From the NCBI RefSeq assembly GCF_963678635.1, contig NC_087069.1, positions 13,674,660 to 13,738,659 on the forward strand: a stretch of 64,000 bases of DNA. Reading direction: 5' to 3'. Below are positions 53,648 to 64,000 of this stretch, in pieces. The stretch's first letter is position 1. The number at the start of each line of letters is the position of its first letter. Source of the stretch: Symsagittifera roscoffensis (lineage: Eukaryota; Xenacoelomorpha; Acoela; Convolutidae). The translations under genes were made by a program, and so were the position numbers. Under the pieces are notes generated by a model. The model did not search any database. It saw only the letters and a program-made list of their open reading frames with translations, and was not told the DNA's origin.

Positions 53648-53784
53648 GTAAGTGCAGTTAATGATGATCAGAGGGTTTGGGGGGAGCTCCGGTCAATAAT
53701 CAGTCAGGGAGGGTTCATATTTTGCGTGCAGTTTGCCTTATGGTCGGTCAAAATGGCTACGTGGGAGTGAGACTCTAATTATGA

Positions 53785-54240
53785 GTAAAGAACGCAGTGA
53801 GTACTCTTATAAGTCTTGCTGATTTTTTTTTGTTTTTTTTTTCAGGATTTGTTCATGCTCAATTTTGATTTTTCGCGGTTTGACTTGTGATTTCTTTTTA
53901 AGATCAGTGCATTTCTATATTGTTAAAAGGAATGGAACTCCATTTTTGAACAGCAAAATTGTAAAGGTCGCGAAAAACGTGATTGAGTTCTTATTTCGAA
54001 AATAGAAATTAATTATCAGATTTCCCTGCGAAATATAAGTATTACTTATTGATCCAGTTTTCTCAAATTGCGTTAATTTAAACAAAAAAAACTGTCCATC
54101 ATAAATTGTTTTACAAATCCAAAGAGCTTTAAGGCCATCTTTTTTTCTTCGAAATTCAAAAGTTCAAAAATGTTTGAAAACTTTTTTTTTCAGTTTCTTT
54201 GCGTTCATTATTCTTTTGCAACTGTTAGTTGGCTATGTTT
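53785..54240 (+). repeat. ~600-bp dispersed repeat copy
   Basis: Contains TTTTTTTTTCAGGATTTG, CACGAAAAACGTGATTG-like and TTGATCCAGTTTTCTC blocks of the family, ending TTGCAACTGTTAGTTGGCTA. Confidence 0.6.
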
Positions 54241-54265
54241 TGGAATTGCAAAACCGTGTTAGCAC

Positions 54266-54440
54266 CAGCGGCCGAGTGGAGTAAGGCAAGCGTCGTTCAA
54301 CACGGTGGTCGTGCGATAGAATCCCACTTTGGTCACGGTTATAGGGGTCTCTGTGTCATCCGCCTCCTCAAGGTGGGACCGGCAAAATGGATGATATTAC
54401 CCTCCCCACAGTTGATCGGGGGCATTGAGCAGACCGGGGA
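54266..54440 (+). repeat. tRNA-Ser/Leu-derived SINE
   Basis: GCGGCCGAGTGGAGTAAGGC is a near-consensus box A of tRNA-Ser/Leu type. A box B-like GCGATAGAATCCC follows. The body ends ...GGTGGGACCGGCAAAATGG, CATTGAGCAGACCGGGG. The tail matches the reverse complement of 25516-25600. It lies directly after a ~600-bp repeat copy. Confidence 0.65.
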
Positions 54441-57400
54441 CTAAGAAAAAAATTGTGGTAGCACAAATAACGTGAGGTGTAACTTGAATATCTGGTAGTG
54501 TATTGTGAAAATACTGTGGTCATATCTCAGTCGAGATACATTATAGCAAACATCAGGATTAAATCGAATCAACTAGACAAAATCTTTTTCTAGCTGAGAA
54601 TGGAATTAGGAACCCTGAATTTTGGGTTTAATTGTCTATCAAAACAAAACCCGTCTGTAACAAATCGTTACCTTATTATCAAGTATGATAATATTCTCAA
54701 TTTCCAAAAAGACTGACAAGTTTTTAACTGGTTTGAATTCAAACCAGTAAAACTAAAATTCTAAACAGTTTTGACGGACAAAATTCAAGTTATGTTCTTA
54801 CTTCTGCAGTTTTCAAAAATACTGGGCTATTTTTGATTTTGACTTGTAAAATTCAAAACATCTTTTTGATATTGTGTTTTATAAAAAGCAGAAGAACTTG
54901 AAACAAAATCAACATGTTTTTGCTTGCATTCGAGACAGTTTCTAGTAGTTGAGCTTAGAGTGTTGGTAAATATGTTTAACCCGTGAAATAAACACCGAAA
55001 TCCATTTCAAAGAAGATGAAATGTCGAAGTACTGCGAATTTGTCCTAATTTTAACCAAGAGTTATGGTTCAGAAACAGCATTTTGAAGTATTTATCGAGC
55101 ATTTATTTTATTGTTTTTGTTTCTCTCAAGTTGTAGCTGCAATGTCAGAGTAAAATTTAACCTGATTCAAACCCTAAATTTTAAACAATTCTTGAAACCC
55201 ATTTTGATCCAGCAAAAGGCGGTCGGTTCCTCAAAATATCTCGTTTTATGTCATGATCATTTAGACGAAATGAGGAGTTTTTTTTACAATAGGATCATTT
55301 TGAGAATGCGTGAGAGTTTTTTGATATAATTTTTAACCCATGCTAAAGGTATGGTATTATACAACAAAATTTGGCTGCTTAGTTTAGTAGTACAGCTTTC
55401 TCAAACGCTATTCTGTGATCGAATCATGATTCGCGTTTAGAGATTCAGTGTTTGATCATTGAAAAGTTATGACCACAGAGTTACTATATTGCCATCTAGT
55501 TTCGTACTAATGTAAATTTTACTGAGGAAAATTTTGCGTTAAGTGCAGATTTCTTATAGGTGTAAAATGAAAGTCCATTGAGGTAATCCTAGGTAAACAT
55601 AAGGCAGAGTTACGTTCTGTTGAAATACTTCTGGGAGTTCCGTCTGGTTAGCCGATCATTTCATAAACTTACTTTGAAGTCAATCACATAATGCAGTTTC
55701 TAATTGGTTCTCTGATTTCGATTCTTTTCTGTTTTTTTTTTTGTTACTTGCTGAATGACCATTGAGATAGTTGTAATTCAATTCCTGTCGATAGTAGAAC
55801 TTGAGCAGATCTCAAAAATCGGGTTTGCTTTAAATAAGCTGACAATATCGGTAATGTAAACTAGTGAGCCTGTCAAATTACCCCCATTCGACTGTACTAC
55901 TGTAGGTTTGTTTGGAAATGAACAAACAAAATGTAACTTCGCAATAGTGTAAGTTGTACTTGAATTGAACTGAATAATAACTGTTTTCAGGCTGTTTATA
56001 GTTACCTGTGTACAATTTCAAGATTAAAAAAGTGTTACAATTAAACGAAAGTTGAACTCATCAGAAACCGAGTAGTGCTTTTCTCAGGTTATAGCTTTTC
56101 AAGAAATTGAATTGAGTCTTATTAATCTAGCCATGAAAATTTTTCTGCTTATTTTTTTGCTAAGTTTTATTTTTAATAGAAACTGTTTTTTTTTCGATAA
56201 ATATGATATTTTTTTTACTCAAGATAATTTTTTGCTGAAGTTATTCACACATTTTTTGATGCTCTAACTATCCTATGCATGTGATTTTTGATTTTGTTGA
56301 GTGATTTTTTAGAATTATGCTTCAATTATGCAATAGTTGCCTACCGAACTTTCGGCTGATTGCACTATTTGTTTGTCGAGTGCTCTTCGCACACCTGTTG
56401 TCATTTAGATCGCCATTCTGTGTCAGAACCCGTTTTGATATTGTCCGTTTGAAACCTCATGTGAAGAACTGTTAAACCAGTTTGTACCTTATAACTGGAG
56501 TAAGATTAATACAGCTCGTACCGTTAGTTGTGTGAACAGAGTTCTTATTCAATGCTATCCTAGCCGAAAGACTGTGCGGCCGAAATAGAAGCGGGAAGAT
56601 TGGTTGTTTTGTTTTATTTTTTTAATGAAGCAGAGAGAAAGTTTGACTTAAAAAACAGACTAGTAGTTATCGAGAATCTTCCGAAAAAAGAACTTTTCCA
56701 TCTGTTAAGTAATTATTTCTCCGTTTTCACTCGTGAAGTTAGTTTCAGTTTAGGCGAAGTGGGAGTTCGATGAAATATTCATACTTTCTGATCTTCCTTT
56801 CATGTTGTTCAGTGCAGAAATGTGAGTTAAATAGGTTTGCTTAAACTGAGCCCGTAGTGTTCTAGTCCCCATTCGCCTATTTGCTTTTCCCTAGCTCAAA
56901 CACTGAATGGGTCTGAGAATTATCACGAAATTGTATGGGTCACTTTGCAATGTTACTACAAAGAATTTACGATGGCGTTGTTTTTAATTTGTTGTAGATG
57001 TCACAGTAAAAAGTCGTTGGTATCCTCGCATTATCCAGAATCTAAATGATTATAAATCGTGAGAGTATTCGATAAAATATGTGATCTATTTCATTAAGAT
57101 AAATCAGTTTTAGCATCACGATTTCATCTAAGAAGTCGTTGCTTAAATAGTTTTTGGGGAATCTATAGATAGTTCAAGTTTACAATGAGTTAATTTCACG
57201 CGCAAATTTTAATAACTGTTTACTTTTACATTAAATGGAATTATTACATGCAACTGGATAACACGATGAGGCTTGGTACTGAAGGTATGTTATTTTTTTT
57301 TTCATTTCAATCTAAATATGATTTGAAAAAGACAATGGCCAATGTTTAACTTCAAAGGAATCAACTTCATGTCGTTTCTGGGATAGTGTAGATAGATATG

Positions 57401-57894
57401 CACACAGTCGCAAACTGAAGCATTGTTTTGCGTGGCTACTTTAAACCGGTGTCTAAAATACGTTTAGTTGAGAAGGTATTTGAGTTCTCGGCGTGCATCT
57501 ATCGATATCAGAAGGTTTTTGTTCTCACCATGCCCATGAGTGTGAATAAACTATGGCCTTCGGTGTGTGTTTTCGCGCATTTTAATGTCATATGGACTCT
57601 AGTGACATGCATCATAAAACACTTTCTATGTTGATTTGCAATCCAAAAACAAATACCAGAAAATTTGTTCCGTTGTGGAGAGGAACTGGTCTGCTTATTT
57701 TCATTTCTAAGAGTTATTTTCAGCAAGAATTTACAATTGTAATCCAATAAATCAGCCTCTTCCAATTTGTTGCAGTAGGATTTTTCAACCATTTTTAGGC
57801 TCATTTCAGGCTAATTAACTAAAAAGCCGCGCAGAATTCGAAACAGAAGTAAAAAAAACTTCAAATCATGTATCACTTATTTAGTGTTTTTTTT
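54441..57894. other. Intronic or intergenic DNA, no gene seen
   Basis: AT-rich with scattered short ORFs (longest about 72 codons) lacking domains. A possible exon end ACTGAAG|GTATGT at 57283 has no supported acceptor. Nothing else could be called. Confidence 0.35.
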
Positions 57895-58285
57895 TCTATT
57901 TTTGCATTTTTAGGAAGTCTTATAAGGTGTTCAAGCCCAATTTTGACTCTTTGCAGTTGGATGTTAGGTTTCTCGTTAAAACGAAGGGCAACTTCCGCTT
58001 TTCAATAACAAAAGTGCAAATGACGCGAGAAAATTAAAATGGTCTTCAGTCTTCAGAATTCCCAAGCAATAGAAAAATAACATTAAGAACCAGCTTTCTC
58101 TAAGTGGGTGAATTTTTTAAAAATAGGTGTGAATGATGAACTTTAGTTGAAATTCGAACATCTTTGGCTTGAAATATGTTTTCTCCTTAAATTCTAAAAC
58201 TGAAAAAAGGCAACTAATAAGTTCTTTCTGTTTCCTCGAGTTCATGGACACTACTTCAACTGTCTGCTGACTATATGTTTTGGCC
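57895..58285 (+). repeat. ~600-bp dispersed repeat copy (diverged)
   Basis: Family blocks TTTTTGCATTTTTAGG, AGGGCAACTTCCGCTTTTCA, CAAAAGTGCAAATGACGCG and CTTCAACTGTCTGCTGACTA in order, with many substitutions. Confidence 0.5.
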
Positions 58286-58493
58286 TTGTTTTTTTTTTCC
58301 GAAATAGACATTTGTTTTCCATTTAAATCGAGAGTGCAGTCAAAAGAATCATTGTACGTTGATTTTCTTGATTGCGCTTCCGTTGAATACAGGCTTCTTT
58401 CAGGTTGAGAACTTGTTTCACAAATCACTTGAATCATTCGATAGCTTGAATTGAAAAAAATCAAACTCCTTAGATTCTTCAGTGGGTTAGCAT

Positions 58494-58556
58494 AGAGTAA
58501 ACTATCACGCGTGGAATTGCAACGGTCCTGTGTTCGAATCCGGGCAGGATCTGTTT
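58494..58556 (+). repeat. tRNA-like SINE head
   Basis: GAGTAAACTATCACGCGTGG then GTGTTCGAATCCGGGCAGG and a T-run. Box B is close to consensus. Related to 32322-32370 and 33396-33466. Confidence 0.5.
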
Positions 58557-60299
58557 TTTTTTTCAGTGAAATTTTCCTGTTTATAAATTGTCCACCTATA
58601 GTCTGTCTGTTTTTCTGGCTTAGTTGCCACACCATGATTTTTTCTTGCTTCGTAAGCGATTTCCTTGTAATTGAAAGAGTTTTCGATTGTTTCCTTAAAT
58701 AGTTTATCTACAAGCCCCTGACTTATAAACATCCTTTTTATGTTTCTGGAGAGAGGTAGTTACGGAGGGGGGGAGGAGTCTTAGAAAACCAGGGCATAAT
58801 ATCTTTAAGTTATGATGACAGTAATTGTTGTCAACTCAACTCGCGTATACCCAATTTTTCGGCTTAGTTTCCTCTCAAAAATGTTGCTTTATACCTATTA
58901 AACCCTAAAAATGTTGCTGAATGTGTTTTCCTCAAATTAATTATCTTCGAGTCAAGCATTTGGAGTTGTGGCTTTCCGAATTTTTGAAGAAAAATTTGAC
59001 TTATTTGATCTGGTTTCATTTTCTGTCTTCTAGCTGCAATGTTTGTTTTGTGTGTTGGCTTGAGTAGTGCGTAGCTCCGCTTCACCTGTGTTTGAGTATC
59101 TTTTTTGGTCTCCTGTTTCCAAGAGCTAACGATTAAATTGCTCTTGCATTTATTTAGATTGTGTAATTGTGCTCAATGGTTCGCTTTCGATCAAAATAAA
59201 TGCAAGTTACTTTCTGGGACTTGTAATGAAGGGGGGTGGGGGGGCTGTCAGAATATTTTCAATTATTTCATTGGTTGCAAGTCTTGCGTCCAAATTTGAC
59301 CGCTCAATTCTTTGTGTTCGAAATAAGACTTTTTTTGCGATTTTTTCAGAAACGTTCAGAAAACTTTTTTTTCTTCAAAATTTGAAGTCTCCAACCCATT
59401 AGTTAGGGGCTTTCAGATCACTCCATCTGGTTGCAGTTTTGGAGATGTTTTCGAGATTTGATGATTTTATGGTTTTTCAATTTTTTTCGAAACTAAAATT
59501 TTTCTCAAAATTCAAAATTACCAACCCTGTTATTGGGTGCTGTCAGAGTACAATCAAAGGTTGCTGATCTTGTTGTCAATATATTCGCTTTTTTTTTCTT
59601 CAAAAACTCGAAGCACAAGAGGTGCGTTACACGCTAGTTCTTTTTAACTCAAAAGTTGAAAATTAGAAAACAATCCTTTTTGGTTCTCCTTTGGTTCATT
59701 AAGATTTATCTAACTGTCCGAGAAAATGAATACGATACGGTGAAATTGAATAAAAGAACGTTTTAAATATTTTTTGCTTTTTCGAATTTTTTTACAAAGC
59801 AGACAGTGGTTGAATTGGTAGCTCAATTTTTCCCCGACGTTATTGTTGGCTGTATTTGGAAGGCGATGGTGAAATTATCAGAATGTAACTCTGAATGTCA
59901 GGAATACGAATCTCATAGGCAACTTCAGTAATAGTTCTTCAATTTTTCAACGCTTCTTTTCGTTTTTTATTGTTGTAATTCCAAGTTTTTTTGTTTCTTT
60001 CGCTTATTGTTTTTCGGCTTTTTTCATTTTTTTTGGCTCAGTAGGTTTGGGCCAATATTATATCGGCTTAGTGACCTCAATTTGTTCGGTTTGGTGCGCA
60101 AATAATGTTTGTGTGCTGAGCATGTGGGTGAGTTGATAACTTATAATTGTCTGAAGTTTTGTGAATTGTTTTTGGCTTTTGTTTTTCTTGGGCTAGTGGC
60201 CTCATATTGTGTCATTTGACGAGTTGTGTTTGTGTTTTGAGGATGAGGGGGAATTTTTTGAATTTTTTCGGCTCAAAATTTTTTTTACATTCATTGTTT

Positions 60300-61620
60300 C
60301 TTCATGATTTAGCCGTTGATTCTTTCTGACGAGGATTGATTAAAAGTCAATAAACGTAGTTAAGGTACCTGCGATCACGCCAGTTTCGATTATTGCGGTT
60401 TCATGTTTTTTTTTCAAGTTCAATTTAAAATATTTTGCTAAAAGGAAGACATTACTCCCGCCAATAAAGAAAATGTAAATGGCTAAATTTTAGTTTTTAG
60501 ATTTCCCCGCTGATCAAAGAAGAGCCTATTGATCCAGTTTTCTCCAATTGGGCTAGTTTCATGAAGCAAGTGTTGATCATACATACGTTTGAAATTTGCG
60601 TGAAAAAAGTTTTAAAATATGCGTGAAAAAAATGTTTTAAAAAATGTTCATTTTTTTTATGTTTTACTTGCTTTAGCTGTAACTTTTTCAGCTGTTTTTG
60701 GCTCTGTTTTTCAAATTCATCAGCTGCTTCAAATTCATCGATGTTTTTAATTTTCATGTACCATTTTGAAAGCAATTAGTTTTTTTCGTCTAGACATTTT
60801 ACGACCTTTTCTTTATTGGTTATCTGTGGTAGACTTGAAAATTGACGTCAAACAAGAGCGCTTCCCCATCAAAAGTCTTGGCAGGGTATTATTTAGTTTT
60901 TGTGATAGTGATTTCAAGTGGGCACCTAACTACTATGCTAATGAGTCAGTAGCTTTTATATATCACTTTGTCTTAAACTCGACTATGCAAACTTTGGTGC
61001 ACCAGTGAAGTGATTAAGTATCCGCCTCTGAATTGAAAGGTTGGTGTTTCGACGAAGAATATGGTCTGTGTTCGTTATTTGAGGGTGAGGCAACATAAAC
61101 TAGATAAAAACAAAAAAAGTATAATGTTCTTGGCCAAGGCCAATAGTTATCTGTAAAGAGCCGAACAGCTCATCTTTTGTTGATTTCCCTTGTGGTTAAA
61201 ATGACTGAAATATTAAACAATTTTCCAGTTTTGCTTTTTCGTTGATTTCAACTTGAGAGTAATCATTGTAAACTGTAATTTAATAGTAAAAGAACGAAGT
61301 GGTTTTTACTAACGGTGGTCTTGATGATGTACTGTTGTTTTTCTTTTAAGAAAAAAATCTTAAACTTTGTTCACACTGAAATTTGATTTTTCGCTGTTCG
61401 ACTTTGATTTTTTTTTCAATTCAAGTTCATTTCGTTTCCTATGTTAATTGATGGTAAACTCCTTATCGAACAGCTCAGCTTTGCCTCTGTGTCTATTAAT
61501 ACTAGCAGCCCATATTTAAGTTCAGGCTGTTGTTTCGTTTAATGGCAATGAGCTAAGTGATTTCCTACTGGTTTTGGTAGAATGGTTTGGTTTATTTCTT
61601 ATTTTTACAAAAGAGGCTCA
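60300..61620. repeat. Tandem duplicated region, copy 1
   Basis: Blocks ATTTAGCCGTTGATTCTTTC (about 60308), GTCTAGACATTTTACG (60789) and TTGGTGCACCAGTGAAGTG (about 60994) reappear in the same order in the next 1.3 kb. Identity is moderate. A tRNA-like GTGAAGTGATTAAGTATCC lies at the end of the second block. Confidence 0.6.
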
Positions 61621-61649
61621 AATTTTGCTACGCTAAGAAATTTTTTCTT

Positions 61650-62860
61650 ATGATTTAGCCGTCGATTTTTTCTGAAGATTGATTAAGTGTCAATGAACGT
61701 TGTTAAGATACCTGTGATCACGCCAATTTCGATGTTTTACGTTTGGTTTCTTTTAAGTTCAATACAAAATCATTTGCTATAAGGAAGACATGTTACGCTG
61801 GTCAATTAAAAAATGTATAAATGGCAAAGTTTCCCCATTGAGAGTTTCCCCGTTAAAAAGAGTTGGGTTTTAGCTTAACCCTCTCACAATCGCCTGGAAC
61901 AGAGATAGGCTATAGGCAAAATCCGAGTTGCAGAGCTTAATGTTCGGATTTTTTGAGTTGCATGGATCAATGTTTCCCCAAAAAACTTCAGACTACCTTA
62001 ATCAGGGTTATTATGTTACCTAAGTTTTTTGCGTCTAGACATTTTACGTTACCTCTTTCAAGGCCATATATGGCCAGGCTGTGGTAGACCTGAAGAGAGA
62101 AGTCAACAAGAGCGCTTAACCATTGAAAATATTGGCAGGAGATTGTTGAGTTTTCGAGATAGCGTTCTCAAATGAGCACGTACTTACTATGCTAATGAGG
62201 CAGTAGCTCTTGGATTTAACTCTTATGACTATGCAACCTGTGGTGCGCCGGTGAAGTGTTTTTTGAACAGCTCGTATTGTTTTCGTTCCTCTAGTGTATA
62301 AGGCGATTGAAATATTAATTTGTTTTCCAGTTCTGCTTTTTCGTTGAATTCAGCTTGAGACTTATCTGTTTAATCAGTTTTTAAGTATAAAAGAACAAAT
62401 TAGTTTTCACTTCCATAGGGCTTGATTATATTTTTTTTTGATAAAAGTCTTCAACTTTGTTCACGCTCAAATTTGGTTTATCTCGGTTTGACTTTGATTT
62501 CTTTTCCAGTTCACTTCATTTCCTTTGTCAAATGAAGGCAAACTCCATTATCAAACTGCAAAATTGTAAAGGCCACGAAAAACGTGAATGAGTTCAAGTA
62601 TCAAAACAGGACTTTGATTCTCTGAATTCCCGACGGAACAAAAAAATTACCTATTGATAGAGCTCCTTTAAATAAGTCAACTTTCCAAAAAAAATAGTCA
62701 ATCAGTAACAGTATTTGAAGTTCAATGAACTTCAACGTGGTATGTTTTTTCTTCGAAAGTTGAAAAATTTTCAATCATTTTTTTTTTTCGTTTTCCTTAT
62801 TTTTTTAAAAAACTTTTGCTACTGTCTGTTGGCTATGTTTTATTTTTTTAACAAGCTATA
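61650..62860. repeat. Tandem duplicated region, copy 2
   Basis: Matches copy 1: ATTTAGCCGTCGATTTTTTC (about 61655), GTCTAGACATTTTACG (62034) and TGTGGTGCGCCGGTGAAGTG. It runs on into a copy of the ~600-bp dispersed repeat (from about 62400, ending CTACTGTCTGTTGGCTATG). Confidence 0.6.
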
Positions 62861-64000
62861 TCTATGAATGCAATATTTTAATGCCTGTGACAGAAATAAT
62901 TCTAAAAAAATAGCTATCGAAAAATTTGGCGATAATGTTGAAAAGTTTTGGCAACCCTAATTGCCCTCCCCGGGTGCACTTTTGCGTGCTACTGGTCTTA
63001 CCCTGTCTCTATTCTTTGTGGTCTAATTTGAATATTGGATTAGTTCCCGAACACGCATAAGACCACTTTTAGCTTCGAAATTAAATTGTCAAGGATGTTA
63101 TATACGTCTCTTGTCTGGGATTAATTTTCAATGGTTAATTCGTCGTTTGCATCCGCAGCGGATGACAAATTTGACTGTTGTAGGGTACAATTTATACTAC
63201 TGGTTGGAAATATTACCATTCTTTTACCACTCAAATTAATCGTACTTCTCTGAATTTGTGATTAATTTCGGGCCGGATTATGCAGATAAGGTTGTCGCCT
63301 CAATTATAAAATAATTTTCTCATTAAATTGAAAAAAAAAATCATTTTCTGTAAGATTCCATTCCAGCTAAACTCTGTGCTGCTTACTGATATTTTAGCGG
63401 TAAATAGTGTCTAAAATTTTCTGCTGTCATTTTTTTCTGGCCGTCTATAAGTGAAGTCAGCGGTCGAGCGGACTTAACTGTGTAGGCAGGAAGCCTCAAC
63501 AGCCTTTGCTGTTTTAATCTTTTCAACCCTGGTCCTAAAATAATCACTAGCCTAACTTATTACCTAATCAAAATGCAACGCACATACGTCACTTCAATTT
63601 CTTCGCCGTTGATCAATTTTGGGTCTCCTTTTTATTTTTAACTTTTCATACCAGCAAGTAACTTGCAACGAATTCAAAATACTCCTGCTGTAATAAATGG
63701 GTTGATTTTTCTTTGAAAAAACCCCAGATCCTTTCTTTGAAGTTTACTTTTATTTTGAATTGTAGAATTTTTTTATTATATTTGAACTCGACAGTATAGT
63801 TTTTCCTAATTCTACTACCGGTCATTCTAATTATCTCTTCATTTGAGCACATTTACAGTTTTTAAATAAAAACACTGGTTTTTGAACGACTTCGTTATCT
63901 CCAGTATATAGGGCATTTATTTCACGTGTACTTTCGGTCTGTAAGTTCACTACAAAATTTGTTCACGTGGTTCATGTGTTTTTGTGGCTTTCCAATTATG
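62861..64000. other. Right edge, no gene recognised
   Basis: AT-rich DNA with short ORFs only. No repeat family of the window was recognised with confidence. Confidence 0.3.

Noticed and set aside
53411-53770. 119-residue plus-strand ORF with Gly-rich GYGGGRGFVGDHQ
   Set aside because: Wrong phase relative to the upstream host exon; the donor at 53648 interrupts it and the other frame looks PDZ-like.
54266-54340. Functional tRNA-Ser/Leu gene
   Set aside because: Good box A but poor anticodon and acceptor stems, with a SINE body attached.
57240-57290. Small first exon ending ACTGAAG|GTATGT
   Set aside because: Only a donor-like site and a short open stretch; no acceptor, homology or phase support.

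Overview
The window is an AT-rich, intron-dominated stretch of a metazoan genome. It holds one multi-exon host gene with a FERM domain, a second host gene nested in one of its introns, and many mobile elements. The host introns follow GT-AG and most 3' splice sites read TTTTAG or TTTCAG. The species cannot be read off the sequence. Many tRNA-derived repeats in introns plus an env-bearing Ty3/gypsy-type element would suit a tunicate such as a large larvacean, but that is only a guess.

Layout. 1-4477: tandem array of a 2145-bp repeat (one unit cut by the window edge, a second truncated, a third fragment). 4893-53647, + strand: FERM-domain gene whose exons I joined by reading-frame phase (4893-5111, 5225-5319, 5390-5482, 5567-5651, 17848-17927, 18481-18564, 18868-19123, 20739-20839, 26103-26318, 31108-31302, 53552-53647). 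It encodes FERM lobes F1, F2 and most of F3, a Ser-rich linker, and the start of a PDZ-like fold. 6178-16805, + strand: a complete five-exon gene for an unrecognised 311-residue type II membrane protein, lying wholly inside the 12.2-kb FERM intron 4. The introns are filled with dispersed repeats, tRNA-derived modules, a hAT-like MITE, fold-back structures and low-complexity tracts.

33998-52916, - strand: an 18.9-kb LTR retroelement, intact by inspection, inserted antisense in the host intron between exons 31108-31302 and 53552-53647. Its 410-bp LTRs look identical, run TG...CA, and are flanked by a 4-bp target duplication (ATAG). In element order it carries a tRNA primer site, a 1.2-kb leader with iterated motifs, a basic 155-residue ORF, one uninterrupted 2740-residue Gag-Pol, two small hydrophobic ORFs, a 377-codon open frame with no Met codon, an 872-residue envelope-like glycoprotein, a 601-residue ORF of unknown function, and a 3' untranslated stretch. 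Neighbouring frames overlap by 26, 4, 13 and 4 nt, giving it the look of a complex retrovirus rather than an ordinary retrotransposon. It is the most unusual item in the window.

53648-64000: intergenic or intronic DNA with repeat copies. I found no convincing coding exon there, so the host gene probably continues beyond the window.
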